A DNA stretch of 64,000 bases from positions 4,583,001 through 4,647,000 of the forward strand of contig JAYKKI010000064.1 of the NCBI GenBank assembly GCA_039881145.1. The letters are read 5' to 3'. This stretch comes from Druceiella hillmani (taxonomy: Eukaryota > Arthropoda > Insecta > Lepidoptera > Hepialidae). A model generated the notes under the pieces. It saw only the letters and a list, made by a program, of their open reading frames with translations. It did no database searches and was not told the DNA's origin. Each line of letters starts with the position of its first letter. Position 1 is the first letter of the stretch. Positions 13,371-23,825 of the stretch are shown piece after piece. The position numbers were made by a program, and so were the translations under genes.

Positions 13371-15560
13371 TTTGTCTAAAGTCAACTTTCATATTTTGAT
13401 TCGTTAACAGAATTTCGAATTATTTTTAGTCGTGATTCTTAAGATTTTTTATCGACTTTTTTAATATTTCGTGCGAAAATTGGAAAAACGGAAAACTCGG
13501 TTGGTCTTAAAATTATTTCAGAGATAACGCTAAACATGTCAAAAAAAATAGGTTATTAAAGTTAAAATTATGAAAAGATAACAAAATTATTACAAATTTA
13601 AATAAAGTATGGAGGAGAACTGTAACTGGAGATGATTCAAAATCTCGGACATTTTGAGAATTCACTTGAGACGTTTAAAGAATTAATATTAATTTCGTAG
13701 ATAGTTTAAGGAAAATACTATGTACACTTAAATATTTGTATATACCATAATTCCACTCGCACCCAACAGATTTTATTTTTGATCTTTTTATCTGTGAAAT
13801 ACATTTTTCTTGAATTTTTGTTTATCAACTATTTAACAGGAATAAAAAACCATATTCACCGGTAATATATGAGATTGTCTTCCTTTTTTAACAAGTAATT
13901 TTTTTTATTTTAAATATAATAAAATTGCCATAAATCATAAATGATAGCAATTGTTACAAACAGATACTGTTAATAATAGCGGAAATAATAAATAATATAG
14001 CATGTTGTTCATTGCTTTACGATATAAGAAATTGAAACGGAAACACTGCTTTTTTCTGCTATTTTCCATTTTCTGTTGTAGTCCTTCGTTGTTTTAACAA
14101 GTGTCTCAAACTTGAAGTAATTTTACGTAAATAAGGGGCTGTATTACATATGTAAAACAGTGTACATTTTTTACTTAAAATCAATTTTATTTGTTTATTT
14201 ATTTACACACACACATTTACATTACAGGTAAATACTTAGTAACTATAAGTCAATTAATGGTTTAATAATAACTTTAGATTAGACATGAATACAAAAATTC
14301 ACAAGAACTAAAAAAGATATAGACAACACCCTTCGACAAATCCACTTTCTCTTATTATAAACAAACCAAACTCCTGGTGCGATAGCGAGCAGCTGGTTGA
14401 GCAGTTGAATACAAAGGAAAACTAGAAAGTTCCGATATAATTCGGTTCTAGTGGGTGGTATAGTAAAAACGTGACGATTACGTGAGCGCAGAAATGATCA
14501 GGTACAAAGAATGAAAGTTTACTCGATAATACAGGGCATAGGATGTTTCATTTTAATAGCTGGAAGATAAATTTCATACCCGCAACGTTTTTTTATGATT
14601 TGCAAGCAATGAAAACCTAGCACACCGAAGAGGAAGTCGTTACGAAAAAGAAAAAGAAAGTAGATATACTGTCTCATGTACAGATAACGGTAGGAACGTC
14701 TTTTGTACACGATCAATTATCAATCTGTACTTGGCTTCATGAAGGCTCTAAATAATTGAGCCAGATTCTAATCGGCTTTGCGCTAATGAAATGGACAGCA
14801 GGCTGTATTGTATACAAATGTGTAACCAAATCGCTATGTTACCCATGAAGAATCGGCTTCATCAGTTAAAGTATAATTAAACTAACTTTAGTTACAGTAG
14901 TTTAAACTAACTTTGCTTACAGTATAGTTAAACTAACTTTAGTGTAAAAAAACATAATAATTAACAACAATTAAAAAGATTTAAATTAACTTTTATGAGA
15001 AAACAAAACGAATGGCGCTTTATATCAGTTGTCGTAAATTTATCAAATAACTCAAGTTTTTTTTTTACATTAAAGTTAATTTTTTTATTCATCATTTTAT
15101 TCTTGCTTTATATTTTTTTTTATTTACAAAATTATGTCTTTAAATATATTAAACAAAAATTAAGTTATACCGATTTGTGAGATATCCTTTCGCTCTTGAC
15201 CAAAATATTTACATTTAAAGATAATTTTTTTTTTTCATATTAATACAAAAAGTGTCTTTTTTTATTTTCTTAACTGCCATTTTATTTTATATTAACAATA
15301 TAAAGTTTAAAATTCGATTATATTTGGAAATTAATGAGCGACTAACTGGCTCAAGTGACTGATTGAAATATTTTAGTGCTATGTTTATATTCATAGCATC
15401 TTTAATCGATTTTATGAGAAAAAAGTTGCTTATTTCAAATTATATATTTCTTCCTGTGACAGAAATAAAAATCAGTGTATTCCTCCTTTTAACCTCTTTG
15501 GTATTTTCTTAAAGTACTCTTATTGGTTTTATATTTATTTATTTATCAACTTTTATGCAT
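13371..15560. other. intron with a single-copy island
   Basis: No gene. 14330-14860 is less AT-rich and non-repetitive, with homeodomain-like words (GATAATACAGG, TCTAATCGGC, GCTAATGAAA). It is a candidate enhancer by composition only. 14866-14945 has three imperfect ~30-bp repeats containing TTAAACTAACTTT. Confidence 0.35.
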
Positions 15561-15565
15561 AGTAC

Positions 15566-15650
15566 ATATGGCGGACTTATTGGTGTATCTTCCAGTCAAC
15601 CATAACAAGTGGTATTGAAATTTGGTTGGTAGACTGTAAGAGATTTTACA
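15566..15650 (-). mobile_element. SINE tail fragment
   Basis: ACATATGGCGGACTTATTGG and CAACCATAAC match the 3' part of the tRNA-derived SINE at 26718-26885. The tRNA head is missing. Confidence 0.6.
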
Positions 15651-15979
15651 ACGAAAATTATATATTGTGCATTAAACAAAAAAATCAAAAAAATACAAAA
15701 GTATAAGTAATATTGACATGATTTGGGATGGGAAAGACAGGAAAGGACAAAGGTGATTTTCCTGGTGTCACGTCAGGATCCATATACCAGATTCTTATAA
15801 AAATGTTCAGTGCTTTTTATTATTCTTCCCATATGAGTGATTCTTTTGTTGGTGCACTTATTAGAAAACATCTGATTTTGGATCTTTAAGTTTTGAATGT
15901 ACTTGGAGCAGGTATTGTTTCCAAAAGACTAAAAGTTTCCATAAACCTTCAGTTTCGTAATTTTCTTCTTTGTCCTCGC

Positions 15980-16490
15980 CTCTTACCGTTACGTGGGATC
16001 CAACTTTCTTAATTTTGAGACACCATCTGCTTCTCGTGTAAACTTTGTCTTTGGACCAAACTAATTCCTTCATGTCACAATTGACTTTTGTCAACCAAGT
16101 AGTAGTAGGCCTTAAAAAGGCATTTTTCACGACATGATTTTGGGGTCTCCGCATTTCGTGACCATATCATAACCATGAACTTTGTCGGCAATCGGAGCGA
16201 CTTTGGAACTCCTGCTTATATATTCATCTCGTACCTTGTCTTTGAGGGCTACTGCACTCGCCTAACGCAGCGTACGCATTTCGGTCACATGGAGTTTATC
16301 TATATTGGTTCTCTTTTTAGCCCTACTACTACTGACCTGCCTCTTTGTAAACCTTGCCCTTTGCCCTGACGTGAATTTTTACACCACATAAAATCCCAAT
16401 CAGCATACGCCATTTGTTCCATGCCAAGGTGTCCTATGTGTAAGGTCTGCCTCGATTGAGTCATTTTCAGAAATGACTAATCCCAGTTAT
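15980..16490 (-). pseudogene. decayed LINE reverse transcriptase C-terminus, second lineage
   Basis: The minus strand in several frames reads GLVISENDSIEADLTHR, then KLHVTEMRTLR, KDKVRDEYI and VAPIADKV, then MRRPQNHV and VNCDMKELVWSKDKVYTRSR. This order (GSxISExGEIExDxxHR, LHVxEMRMLRW, DRVRNExI, MRRP, VxxDMKELG) is that of the C-terminal part of RTE-like reverse transcriptases common in Lepidoptera. Stops and frame changes show it is inactive. It differs in motif set from the relics at 10463-10898 and 29689-30130. Confidence 0.8.
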
Positions 16491-17196
16491 TTACATTGCT
16501 TTAACGGCAAAATAAAAAAGAGATAAAATATGTAAACCTTCAGGTTCATAATTAATTATATTAATTTTGTCGTTATTAGCTGTTGCTGGTATTGTGTCTT
16601 TGCATTTATTAACTGAAAGAGAGTCTTCACAAATAGGAATTTCAAACTCCATTTCATAATTAGAGACCCAAACAGATATTAAAATATATACAATAATACA
16701 TATCCCATTTTATAATACAAATGCCAAAGTGTGGATAGATGGATGCATCTATGGATGTTAGTTATCACTAGGTTATTTCTGAACAGATCGACACAAAGTC
16801 AGAAACAAACTGAATATAGTACGAATACATATAAACTACTGGCTAACATGTTAGAGAACTGTTTCATATTTTGGCTGTTATCCCAAAATATAAAATAGTT
16901 CTTGATGGGCAGCATCCATCTCGTAAGAGATTCATGAGATTCTTCCTCGATCACGTGGTATTGTCAGATCTTCTTTTGTCAAGTTTGATTTTAGTTCTCT
17001 AATCTTTGCAAGTTCGATTTTATCACGTATTATGTAATATGATATATCTTGAATCACCAAATTCGATGGTGGTTCCTGTGAGGTAGCATAAGATTTTAAA
17101 CCGAGGCATCGACTCTGTATTATAGCATATTAAATTTAGCGTCCATAGACATAGGTACATCATCTGTTGAGTGCCTGATATTAACGACCCCTATGA
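16491..17196. other. intron, nothing recognised
   Basis: Moderately AT-rich, non-repetitive, no coding potential. Confidence 0.5.
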
Positions 17197-17346
17197 TGTT
17201 ATACTCTCCGATATTCCATTCTGATAACTCTCCGATATTCCATTATGATAACTCTCCGATATTCCATTATGATAACTCTCCGATATTCCATTCTGGTAAC
17301 TCTGATTTTCCATTCTGATAATTCTCCGATATTCCATTCTGATAAC
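17197..17346 (+). repeat. 24-bp tandem repeat, ~6 copies
   Basis: Unit GATAACTCTCCGATATTCCA plus TTCT, nearly identical between copies, with one shortened unit. Confidence 0.95.
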
Positions 17347-17532
17347 ATAAGGACTACTGTTGATGGTGTAATATTTATATCACTAAATACTTATTTATCT
17401 GCGGGCTAAATACCATGCCAAATACTTTGACAACAGAATTAACCAAAACACGTTCTTTGACCAGTTGCCTTCTTTTAAATTTATTTAACATCTGACACAT
17501 TATGCAAGTAATACATAAACAAATGAAACATA

Positions 17533-17580
17533 ACTAACAACAAGGGAGCTAAGTATTTACTTAGCTCCCTTATTGTTAGT
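17533..17580. repeat. perfect-like hairpin, 22-bp arms
   Basis: ACTAACAACAAGGGAGCTAA... folds onto ...TTAGCTCCCTTATTGTTAGT with one mismatch and a loop of a few bases. Confidence 0.85.
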
Positions 17581-17799
17581 TATTGTTGCCTATTAGGCAT
17601 ATTGTAGTGTTGCCTATTTAGGCATAGTGATAGAATACAACGTCTACTTTTCCCTACGTTTTTTGTCCAATGTGCCCACTTTCTAGATTGCAATATCTTA
17701 GATGGAAACCAGTGTTGCAAACTCTACTATTATTATAAAATATCGTAACATTTAATGCATATTATAAACATATATTATTGCTATCAAGAATATAATGCG

Positions 17800-18870
17800 A
17801 GAATTATTAGAAAAACACTTAACTTGAAAAAGGAAACTTCTTTGGCAAAACCCAATTCATCATCCTATAGATAACACGCTACATTGTCGCTTCTTGTTAC
17901 AACTATCAGTAATTAATGAAGAAAAATATTTCCTAAAATTTTCTTTTCAAATATGTCCATTAAGTGTTGTGTATATTTATTTAAGATGCACAACGCTGTC
18001 TTATAATAGGACCAGTATGATTAATGTTTAACATACTTCTATTACTTATTTTATTATATTATGGATTAAAGTTGGTGCACCTTTTATTTTTATAGTTATT
18101 AGAAAAACACTTAACTTGAAAAAAGAAACTTGTTTCTTTGGCAAAACCCAATTCTTCATCCTAGAGCCGATACGCAACATTGTCGCTTCTTGTTGCAACT
18201 ATCGGTAATGAAATGGTAATTAAGTGTTGTGTATATTTGATTAAGATGCACAACGCTGTCTTATAATAGGACCAGTATGATTAATGTTTAACATACTTCT
18301 ATTACTTATTTTATTATATTATGGATTAAAGTTGGTGCACCTTTTATTTTTATAGTTATTAGAAAAACACTTAACTTGAAAAAAGAAACTTGTTTCGTTG
18401 GCAAAACCCAATTCTTCATCCTAGAACCGATACGCAACATTGTCGCTTCTTGTTGCAACTATCGGTAATGAAATGGTAATTAAGTGTTGTGTATATTTGA
18501 TTAAGATGCACAACGCTGTCTTATAATAGGACCAGTATGATTAATGTTTAACATACTTCTATTACTTATTTTATTATATTATGGATTAAAGTTGGTGCAC
18601 CTTTTATTTTTATAGTTATTAGAAAAACACTTAACTTGAAAAAAGAAACTTGTTTCTTTGGCAAAACCAAATTCTTCATCCTAGAGCCGATACGCAACAT
18701 TGTCGCTTCTTGTTGCAACTATCGGTAATGAAATGATAATAAAGTGTTGTGTATATTTGTTTAAGATGCACAACGCTGCCTTACAATAGGACCAGTAGGA
18801 TTAATGTTTAACATACTTCTATTACTTATTTTATTATATTATGGATTAAAATTGGTGCACCTTTTATTTT
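17800..18870 (+). repeat. 260-bp tandem duplication, four copies
   Basis: The unit begins TTATTAGAAAAACACTTAAC and ends GGTGCACCTTTTATTTTTAT. AGAAAAACAC occurs at 17809, 18101, 18361 and 18621. The last three are spaced exactly 260 bp; the first unit is 292 bp because it keeps an extra AT-rich stretch. Copies 2-4 are nearly identical. The downstream segment 18871-19016 is itself present again, diverged, at 19256-19386. Not a recognised element. Confidence 0.95.
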
Positions 18871-19776
18871 TACGACTTAATTTTAAATTAAAAACTGAAT
18901 TATAAATTGTCTCTTACAATTATTTGTCAAAAATTAGTGAAAGATGTATTTTTTTTTTAATTCGGTCAAGAGGTTATGGGAATGCACCAGTGTATGAACC
19001 GTAGACATTTCACAAAAGAAACATCATAAAAAAACCAAAATAATTTAAAATGAAACAAAACAAACAGCAAAATAATAGTTATTATTTTCAATTTAATTCA
19101 AATTTATTTCAGTTTTTATTGTAACATTTAAAAATTACAGGAATGGAGACGCATTAGCAACCAGTATCAAAGTGTATCATTTGTTTAAGATACACAAAAC
19201 ACGTTTCACTACCATATAATAGAACTGGTATTAAAATTGGTAAACTTTTATTTTTATGACTTAATTATTTAAATTGTCTTTTACAATTATTAGTCAAAAA
19301 TTAGTTAAAGACGTATTCTTTTAAATTCGATCAAGAGGTCATAGGAACCCACCAGTGTATAGACCACAGTCATTTCACAAAACAAACCTCTATTTTTGAA
19401 ATATGAGATTTAGTTTTCCATTATGTTATACCTAACCAATAAGATTTCATGTTTACTACGCAGCTCTCATAATTTGCATTAAAATCTTATTAAGTAGAAT
19501 GGCGTTAGAGCAATAATCTCTCTGTGATCTCTCAAGTCTCAAACAGAAGTGACCGAAAATATGTTTAACTAAAGAAAAGCGAAAAAGAGAAAAAAAAAGA
19601 AAATACATATCCCCTATGTAAAAATGTTATCAGAAGACAGCGCGAGTTTTCGTTTTTAAAATCATATAGAGTATGAACCAGAATTCGGCAATTTACTTAA
19701 AAAAGTTCTGTTTTTATTTGCTGTACGCTATTTATCTTACAGCACGTATTAATTAAATAATTACATTGACAATATT

Positions 19777-20014
19777 GAATATATTTGGCCTTAATTTTGT
19801 AGAAATTCATTTTTCACAATTAAATGAAACTACGTGATGTAGTATTATTTCTAGTTTAGTTAAGTTCTTTACCACGACCTAGGTTTCGCTGTATTACAAC
19901 ATCTTTGCTAATAGCCCACCTGAAGATGTTGTAATACAACGAAACCTAGGTCGTGGTAAAGAAATTAAAGAAAGTATAAATAATACTATATCACGTAGTT
20001 TCATTTAATTGTGT
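19777..20014. mobile_element. foldback element copy A with hammerhead-like motif
   Basis: The element starts GAATATATTTGGC and ends TTAATTGTGT. Internally it is a long inverted repeat: CACAATTAAATGAAACTACG... is mirrored by ...CGTAGTTTCATTTAATTGTG. Imperfect 14-bp direct repeats flank it (19763-19776 and 20015-20028, 12 of 14 identical), reading AC(A/T)TT(G/A)ACAATATT. The right arm holds a complete 41-nt hammerhead-like motif (19916-19956). The left arm has lost its CUGAAGA segment. It has no open frame, so it is non-autonomous. Confidence 0.85.
19916..19956 (+). ncRNA. type I hammerhead ribozyme-like motif
   Basis: CCAC pairs with GUGG (helix I). Then come CUGAAGA, one U, helix II GUUGU/ACAAC with loop AAU, GAAA, helix III ACC/GGU with a two-base UA loop, and C17 before GUGG. 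All conserved core positions are present. Predicted cleavage is after C19952. It departs from the consensus by one extra U between A9 and helix II. Activity is untested. Confidence 0.6.
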
Positions 20015-20250
20015 ACTTTAACAATATTTCATAATCAAAACTACAATCTTCGAAAAATAAAATTCAAAAAAACTTCTCTAAGGGAAACGTCCTTTATTGT
20101 ATTATTTGTAATTGATATTTTGTTAATGTGTTTTATATGCACAATAACGCAATATATAACATAATTAAAAAATCGCACTCTCAAATATATACACGACAAA
20201 ATAATTTAAAATGAACACAATATACATACCGCAAAATATTAATTATTATT

Positions 20251-20466
20251 GAATATATTTGGCGTTAATTTTGTAGAAATTCATTATTCACAATTAAACG
20301 AAACTACGTGATGTAGTATTATTTCCACTTTCTTTAAGTTCTTATAGCTATAGTTCTTATAGTTAATAGCCTGCCTGAAGATGTTGTAATATAACGAAAC
20401 CTAGGTCGTGGTAAAGAAATTAAAGAAAGTAGAAATAATACATCATGTAGTTTCATTTAATTGTGG
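20251..20466. mobile_element. foldback element copy B with hammerhead-like motif
   Basis: Same family as copy A: starts GAATATATTTGGC, ends TTAATTGTGG. It is flanked by ATTAATTATTAT direct repeats (20238-20249 and 20467-20478). The left arm lacks the hammerhead segment, which is replaced by a CTTATAG repeat. The right arm has the motif at 20371-20411. Confidence 0.85.
20371..20411 (+). ncRNA. hammerhead-like motif, weakened helix I
   Basis: CUGAAGA, GAAA and CCUAGGUC are intact. Helix I is CUGC/GUGG with two wobble pairs, and helix II is GUUGU/AUAAC. Confidence 0.5.
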
Positions 20467-20479
20467 ATTAATTATTATA

Positions 20480-21483
20480 TTAAGAACCAATTTTTATCGC
20501 AGACGCATTAGCAAACAATATAACTACTGTTAGTCAGTGTATCTCTGTTCCTATAATATATAACTATATATTTAAAAAAAAAGTTAAAGTAAAAAAAAAC
20601 TTATTCAATTATACTATTAGAGGAATTGGTTAAAATAATTATCTCTACTTTACAGGTATAGAAAGATATATTTGTTTGCCAAATATTTGACTCTCAAGGA
20701 GGGACTCTGAGAATGTTGGTTTTCGTCCCAAAACTATTTAATTTTATCGATGAGATTAATTATATAGTTCTGGGTATTGTCGAATGTTATTTTATACTGA
20801 TAGAAATATAGGCATTGCTCCCTTTAGAATTCTGTAACAAAATATAAACCTTATAATTTAATCATGTCTGTCCGTCCGTCTTCTCTATTTGTATTAGAGA
20901 ACAATAATACTGTAATTGTTAAATATTTTGTGTTTATACATAAATTGCAGGTTTATGGGTTTATTTACATCGAAGTACCTTCCTGTAGATCGAAACTTGA
21001 GTTAGATTTTTTTCGTCAACCCCGTCAAATGGAGTAATGGTACTATACTTAGACATTTTTCAATATATGTATACTTAAACATTTTTCAAAATGCAATTAA
21101 AAATGTAATGAAATATTTTAGTTAGATTCGTTATTTCCCCGCGTTCCCGCACCTATGTTTTTTCAATCATGTGTTTGAAAAATTTGAAGTGCGAATGATA
21201 TATAAAGATGAAAGTTTAATCGCAAAAGAAAAAAAGTTTTGGGTATTTTTATTTTTTTTTTAATTTCCTCAAATATACAAAATTTAAATTGACGTATCTA
21301 AAGCGGTCCGAAACGTATTTCATCATCATCGGGATTTTCAATCTTATTTTTTTTTCATTCCCAATTTAATATCTTTTTCAGGGTTGATATCGGTGTTTTT
21401 GATAATTATGTCATTTTTTTGGTTTCTTTTCTTTACCCTTTTCGTATACTTATTGACATATTGCATACATGAGGACTACTTAG

Positions 21484-21485
<2 letters not shown>
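20480..21485. other. intron, AT-rich, nothing recognised
   Basis: No coding potential or repeat structure seen. Confidence 0.5.
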
Positions 21486-21551
<66 letters not shown>

Positions 21552-21574
21552 GTATATATATATATATATATATA
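21486..21574. repeat. (TA)n microsatellite
   Basis: About 89 bp of alternating TA with two TATG interruptions. The short frame across it is an artefact. Confidence 0.95.
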
Positions 21575-23227
21575 CATTCAGTTATGCTTCACATAATGCA
21601 AAACCATCCAATCGTCATGACATGACTATTTCTACTATTTAAACCTTTCGTATCGGCGAAACTCTTTCTGTCGTCATTTTATATATTTTTGTGATTCATT
21701 TGAGGACCATCGTAAATTATTATTTCGATTGCAATTGAATTAACAATTTTCAGTGTCTTCCCCCCCCCCCTCCCAGAATAAACTCACTATTCCGTAGCGG
21801 TGTCCTGATTGTAAAAACACTGCGACTGCTACAGACAAAAGGACTGACAGTCCAGTAAATCGATTTTCTTAAAATAATTTTCATAAAATCCACTGACCTT
21901 TCCAATCTGCCATGTTTAGTATAACAAATATAGTGCGTTCTTGAAAGTGATGCCTATTATAAAATGCATAATTGGCTATTATGGATGCCCTTTATAGTAG
22001 GAACTGCTTACAGCCTACTCCAAATAACTATAGATGGCCTGAAACTGCGAAGCAGCCCAAATTATATATTTATTTATTATTGTTACTATTTTAATGAATA
22101 GATTAGAACCAATATTGAGATATTTTGGAGAAAGGTTCTGTTCCAAAATAATTCATCATTTAAATGTGATGGTCATTCGGAATATTTTATCTGGGGAATT
22201 GTGTAACACAAAATGATCACAGCCGTGCGCCAAAGTAAAACATACACACATGTTTTCTTGTAATAAAAGTTTGGTGGTTATACTTTATATTTATAAGTTT
22301 TAATTAAAATTTATCCCTTGTTATTATAAAAATCTTACATGTTTATTATAAAACTGTTAATTACTGGTTAACTCATCTCATATCCGATGTTGTATGGGAG
22401 GGTACGGGAGAGACTAGTCTTCTATCCACGCTCTTTTCGATTTGGATCGTAATCATTTTCTGATATCTATGTCTCATCCAAATGGGGATCCCAACACGTA
22501 CGAAATAGGATCTCACAGTTGTCAACATATCTTGAAATTTTTGAAACAATTAAACCAAAATAATTTTAATTGAGCATTTTAAGAGAAGCGAATACCTTAC
22601 ATGTCATTAAAGAGGCGGACACCTTACACATTATTAGAGAGGCGAAAATCTAAGAGGTAATTTTGTACAGAAAATACTTCACGAATATTACTTAAAAATG
22701 TAAAATTTAATTCATCCAGTAACTTAAATCTATGTTATTTCCAAGTAGTTTTCCTCTTACGGTTTCAAAAAAAATGAACTGGGATTGTTCGAAATACTTT
22801 CATTTCAAAGTACTCATCAACACCTATTTTCAGGATTTTTTCCAAATGTTCTTTCTTGAAATTTTCTTTTCTTCTTTTAATTCTTGTTTGGAAATGGGAA
22901 GGAACGAGGTAACATTGCACACGATTTTGGAACTTATTTTATATATCATAAACGGGGCTGAAAAATAAATAGTTTCTGACCATAACCCACATAATGGCGT
23001 AACCTAAACAATTTTCTTTTAAGAGTGAGTTTTTTGGAGTAAGGGACTCCATAATAAGGGTAGGTAAATAAAAACCTGTAAAGCAGGTGTGGAACAAACA
23101 AAATTTTATTTTTTTAGAAAGAAAGTGTATTGTCTGCTATATCATTCACAGGTGCATCTTTATTTTTTTTTAATGTGACATAAATAAAATTAACGATTTT
23201 GGCTTTTTCATTTACTTTTGCTGTAAG
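21575..23227. other. intron, no gene seen
   Basis: AT-rich. A C-rich tract (C10TCCC) lies at about 21761-21775. 21930-22080 and 22380-22520 are a little less AT-rich. 22580-22650 has two short repeats of GAGGCG with TTACA(C/T). Confidence 0.45.
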
Positions 23228-23296
23228 ATCTTGCTTCTTCACAATTAAATGAAACTACGTGATGTAGTATTATTTCTACTATCTTTAATTTCTTTA

Positions 23297-23337
23297 CCAC
23301 GACCTAGGTTTCGTTGTATTACAATATCTTCAGGTGG
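23297..23337 (-). ncRNA. hammerhead-like motif, left arm of copy C
   Basis: On the minus strand: CCAC, CUGAAGA, helix II with four pairs (UUGU/ACAA), GAAA, ACC UA GGU, C, GUGG. Core complete. Confidence 0.55.
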
Positions 23338-23385
23338 GATATTAGCAAAGATCTTTGATCTTATCTCTAGATCTTTGCTAATATC

Positions 23386-23426
23386 CCACCTGAAGATGTT
23401 GCAATACAACGAAACCTAGGTCGTGG
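23386..23426 (+). ncRNA. hammerhead-like motif, right arm of copy C
   Basis: On the plus strand: CCAC, CUGAAGA, U, helix II GUUG/CAAC, GAAA, ACC UA GGU, C, GUGG. Predicted cleavage is after C23422. Confidence 0.6.
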
Positions 23427-23684
23427 TAAAGAAATTAAAGATAGTAGAAATAATACTACATCACGTAGTTTCATTTAATTGTGAATAATGCATTTCTACA
23501 AAATTAACGCCAAATATATTCAATCTTGCTTCTTGTCAAACATCATGATTCTAGATCAACGGGAAGCACCCTATAGCTTTCGATTTATTTGCGAGTATCA
23601 AAATATGCGGCATAAATAGGCATATTTTATTATGTTGAGTGACAAGCTTGATTTTTTTACAATAGCTCCAAGGAACCGCAGACC

Positions 23685-23825
23685 TAAGTATTTGGGATTA
23701 ATTTCGATTTGATGCCTCCAAGCGTTCCTGAGAAAAAGGGTCTTGACCGACCGACAGACGGACAACAAAATAATACTATAAGGGTTCTTTTTTTACTTTA
23801 AGGTACGGAATACGGAATCCTAAAA
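23685..23825 (+). mobile_element. decayed lepidopteran interspersed repeat
   Basis: GATTTGATGCCTCCAAGCGT, then GAGAAAAAGGGTCTTGACCG and ACAGACGGACAACAAA, ending TACGGAATCCTAAAA. It matches 51776-51890 in inverted orientation and belongs to the common 'GACAGACGGACA ... GGTTCCGTTTTT ... GGAACCCTAAAA' repeats of moths and butterflies. Confidence 0.6.

Larger units (their letters stand above)
23240..23521. mobile_element. foldback element copy C, complete on both arms
   Basis: This is the most complete copy, in the opposite orientation to A and B: it starts CACAATTAAATG and ends GCCAAATATATTC. Direct repeats ATCTTGCTTCTT flank it at 23228-23239 and 23523-23534. The two arms are almost perfectly complementary over about 110 bp around a loop with AGATCTTTGATCTTATCT. 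Each arm carries a full hammerhead-like motif, one per strand. Confidence 0.9.

Noticed and set aside
15861..16154. 97-codon minus-strand frame as a gene
   Set aside because: MRRPQNHV and VNCDMKEL motifs show it is the tail of a dead LINE with stops and frame changes upstream.
16921..16965. Alternative GAAGAA microexon (AG|GAAGAA on the minus strand)
   Set aside because: The six bases are followed by TCTC, not GT, so there is no donor site.
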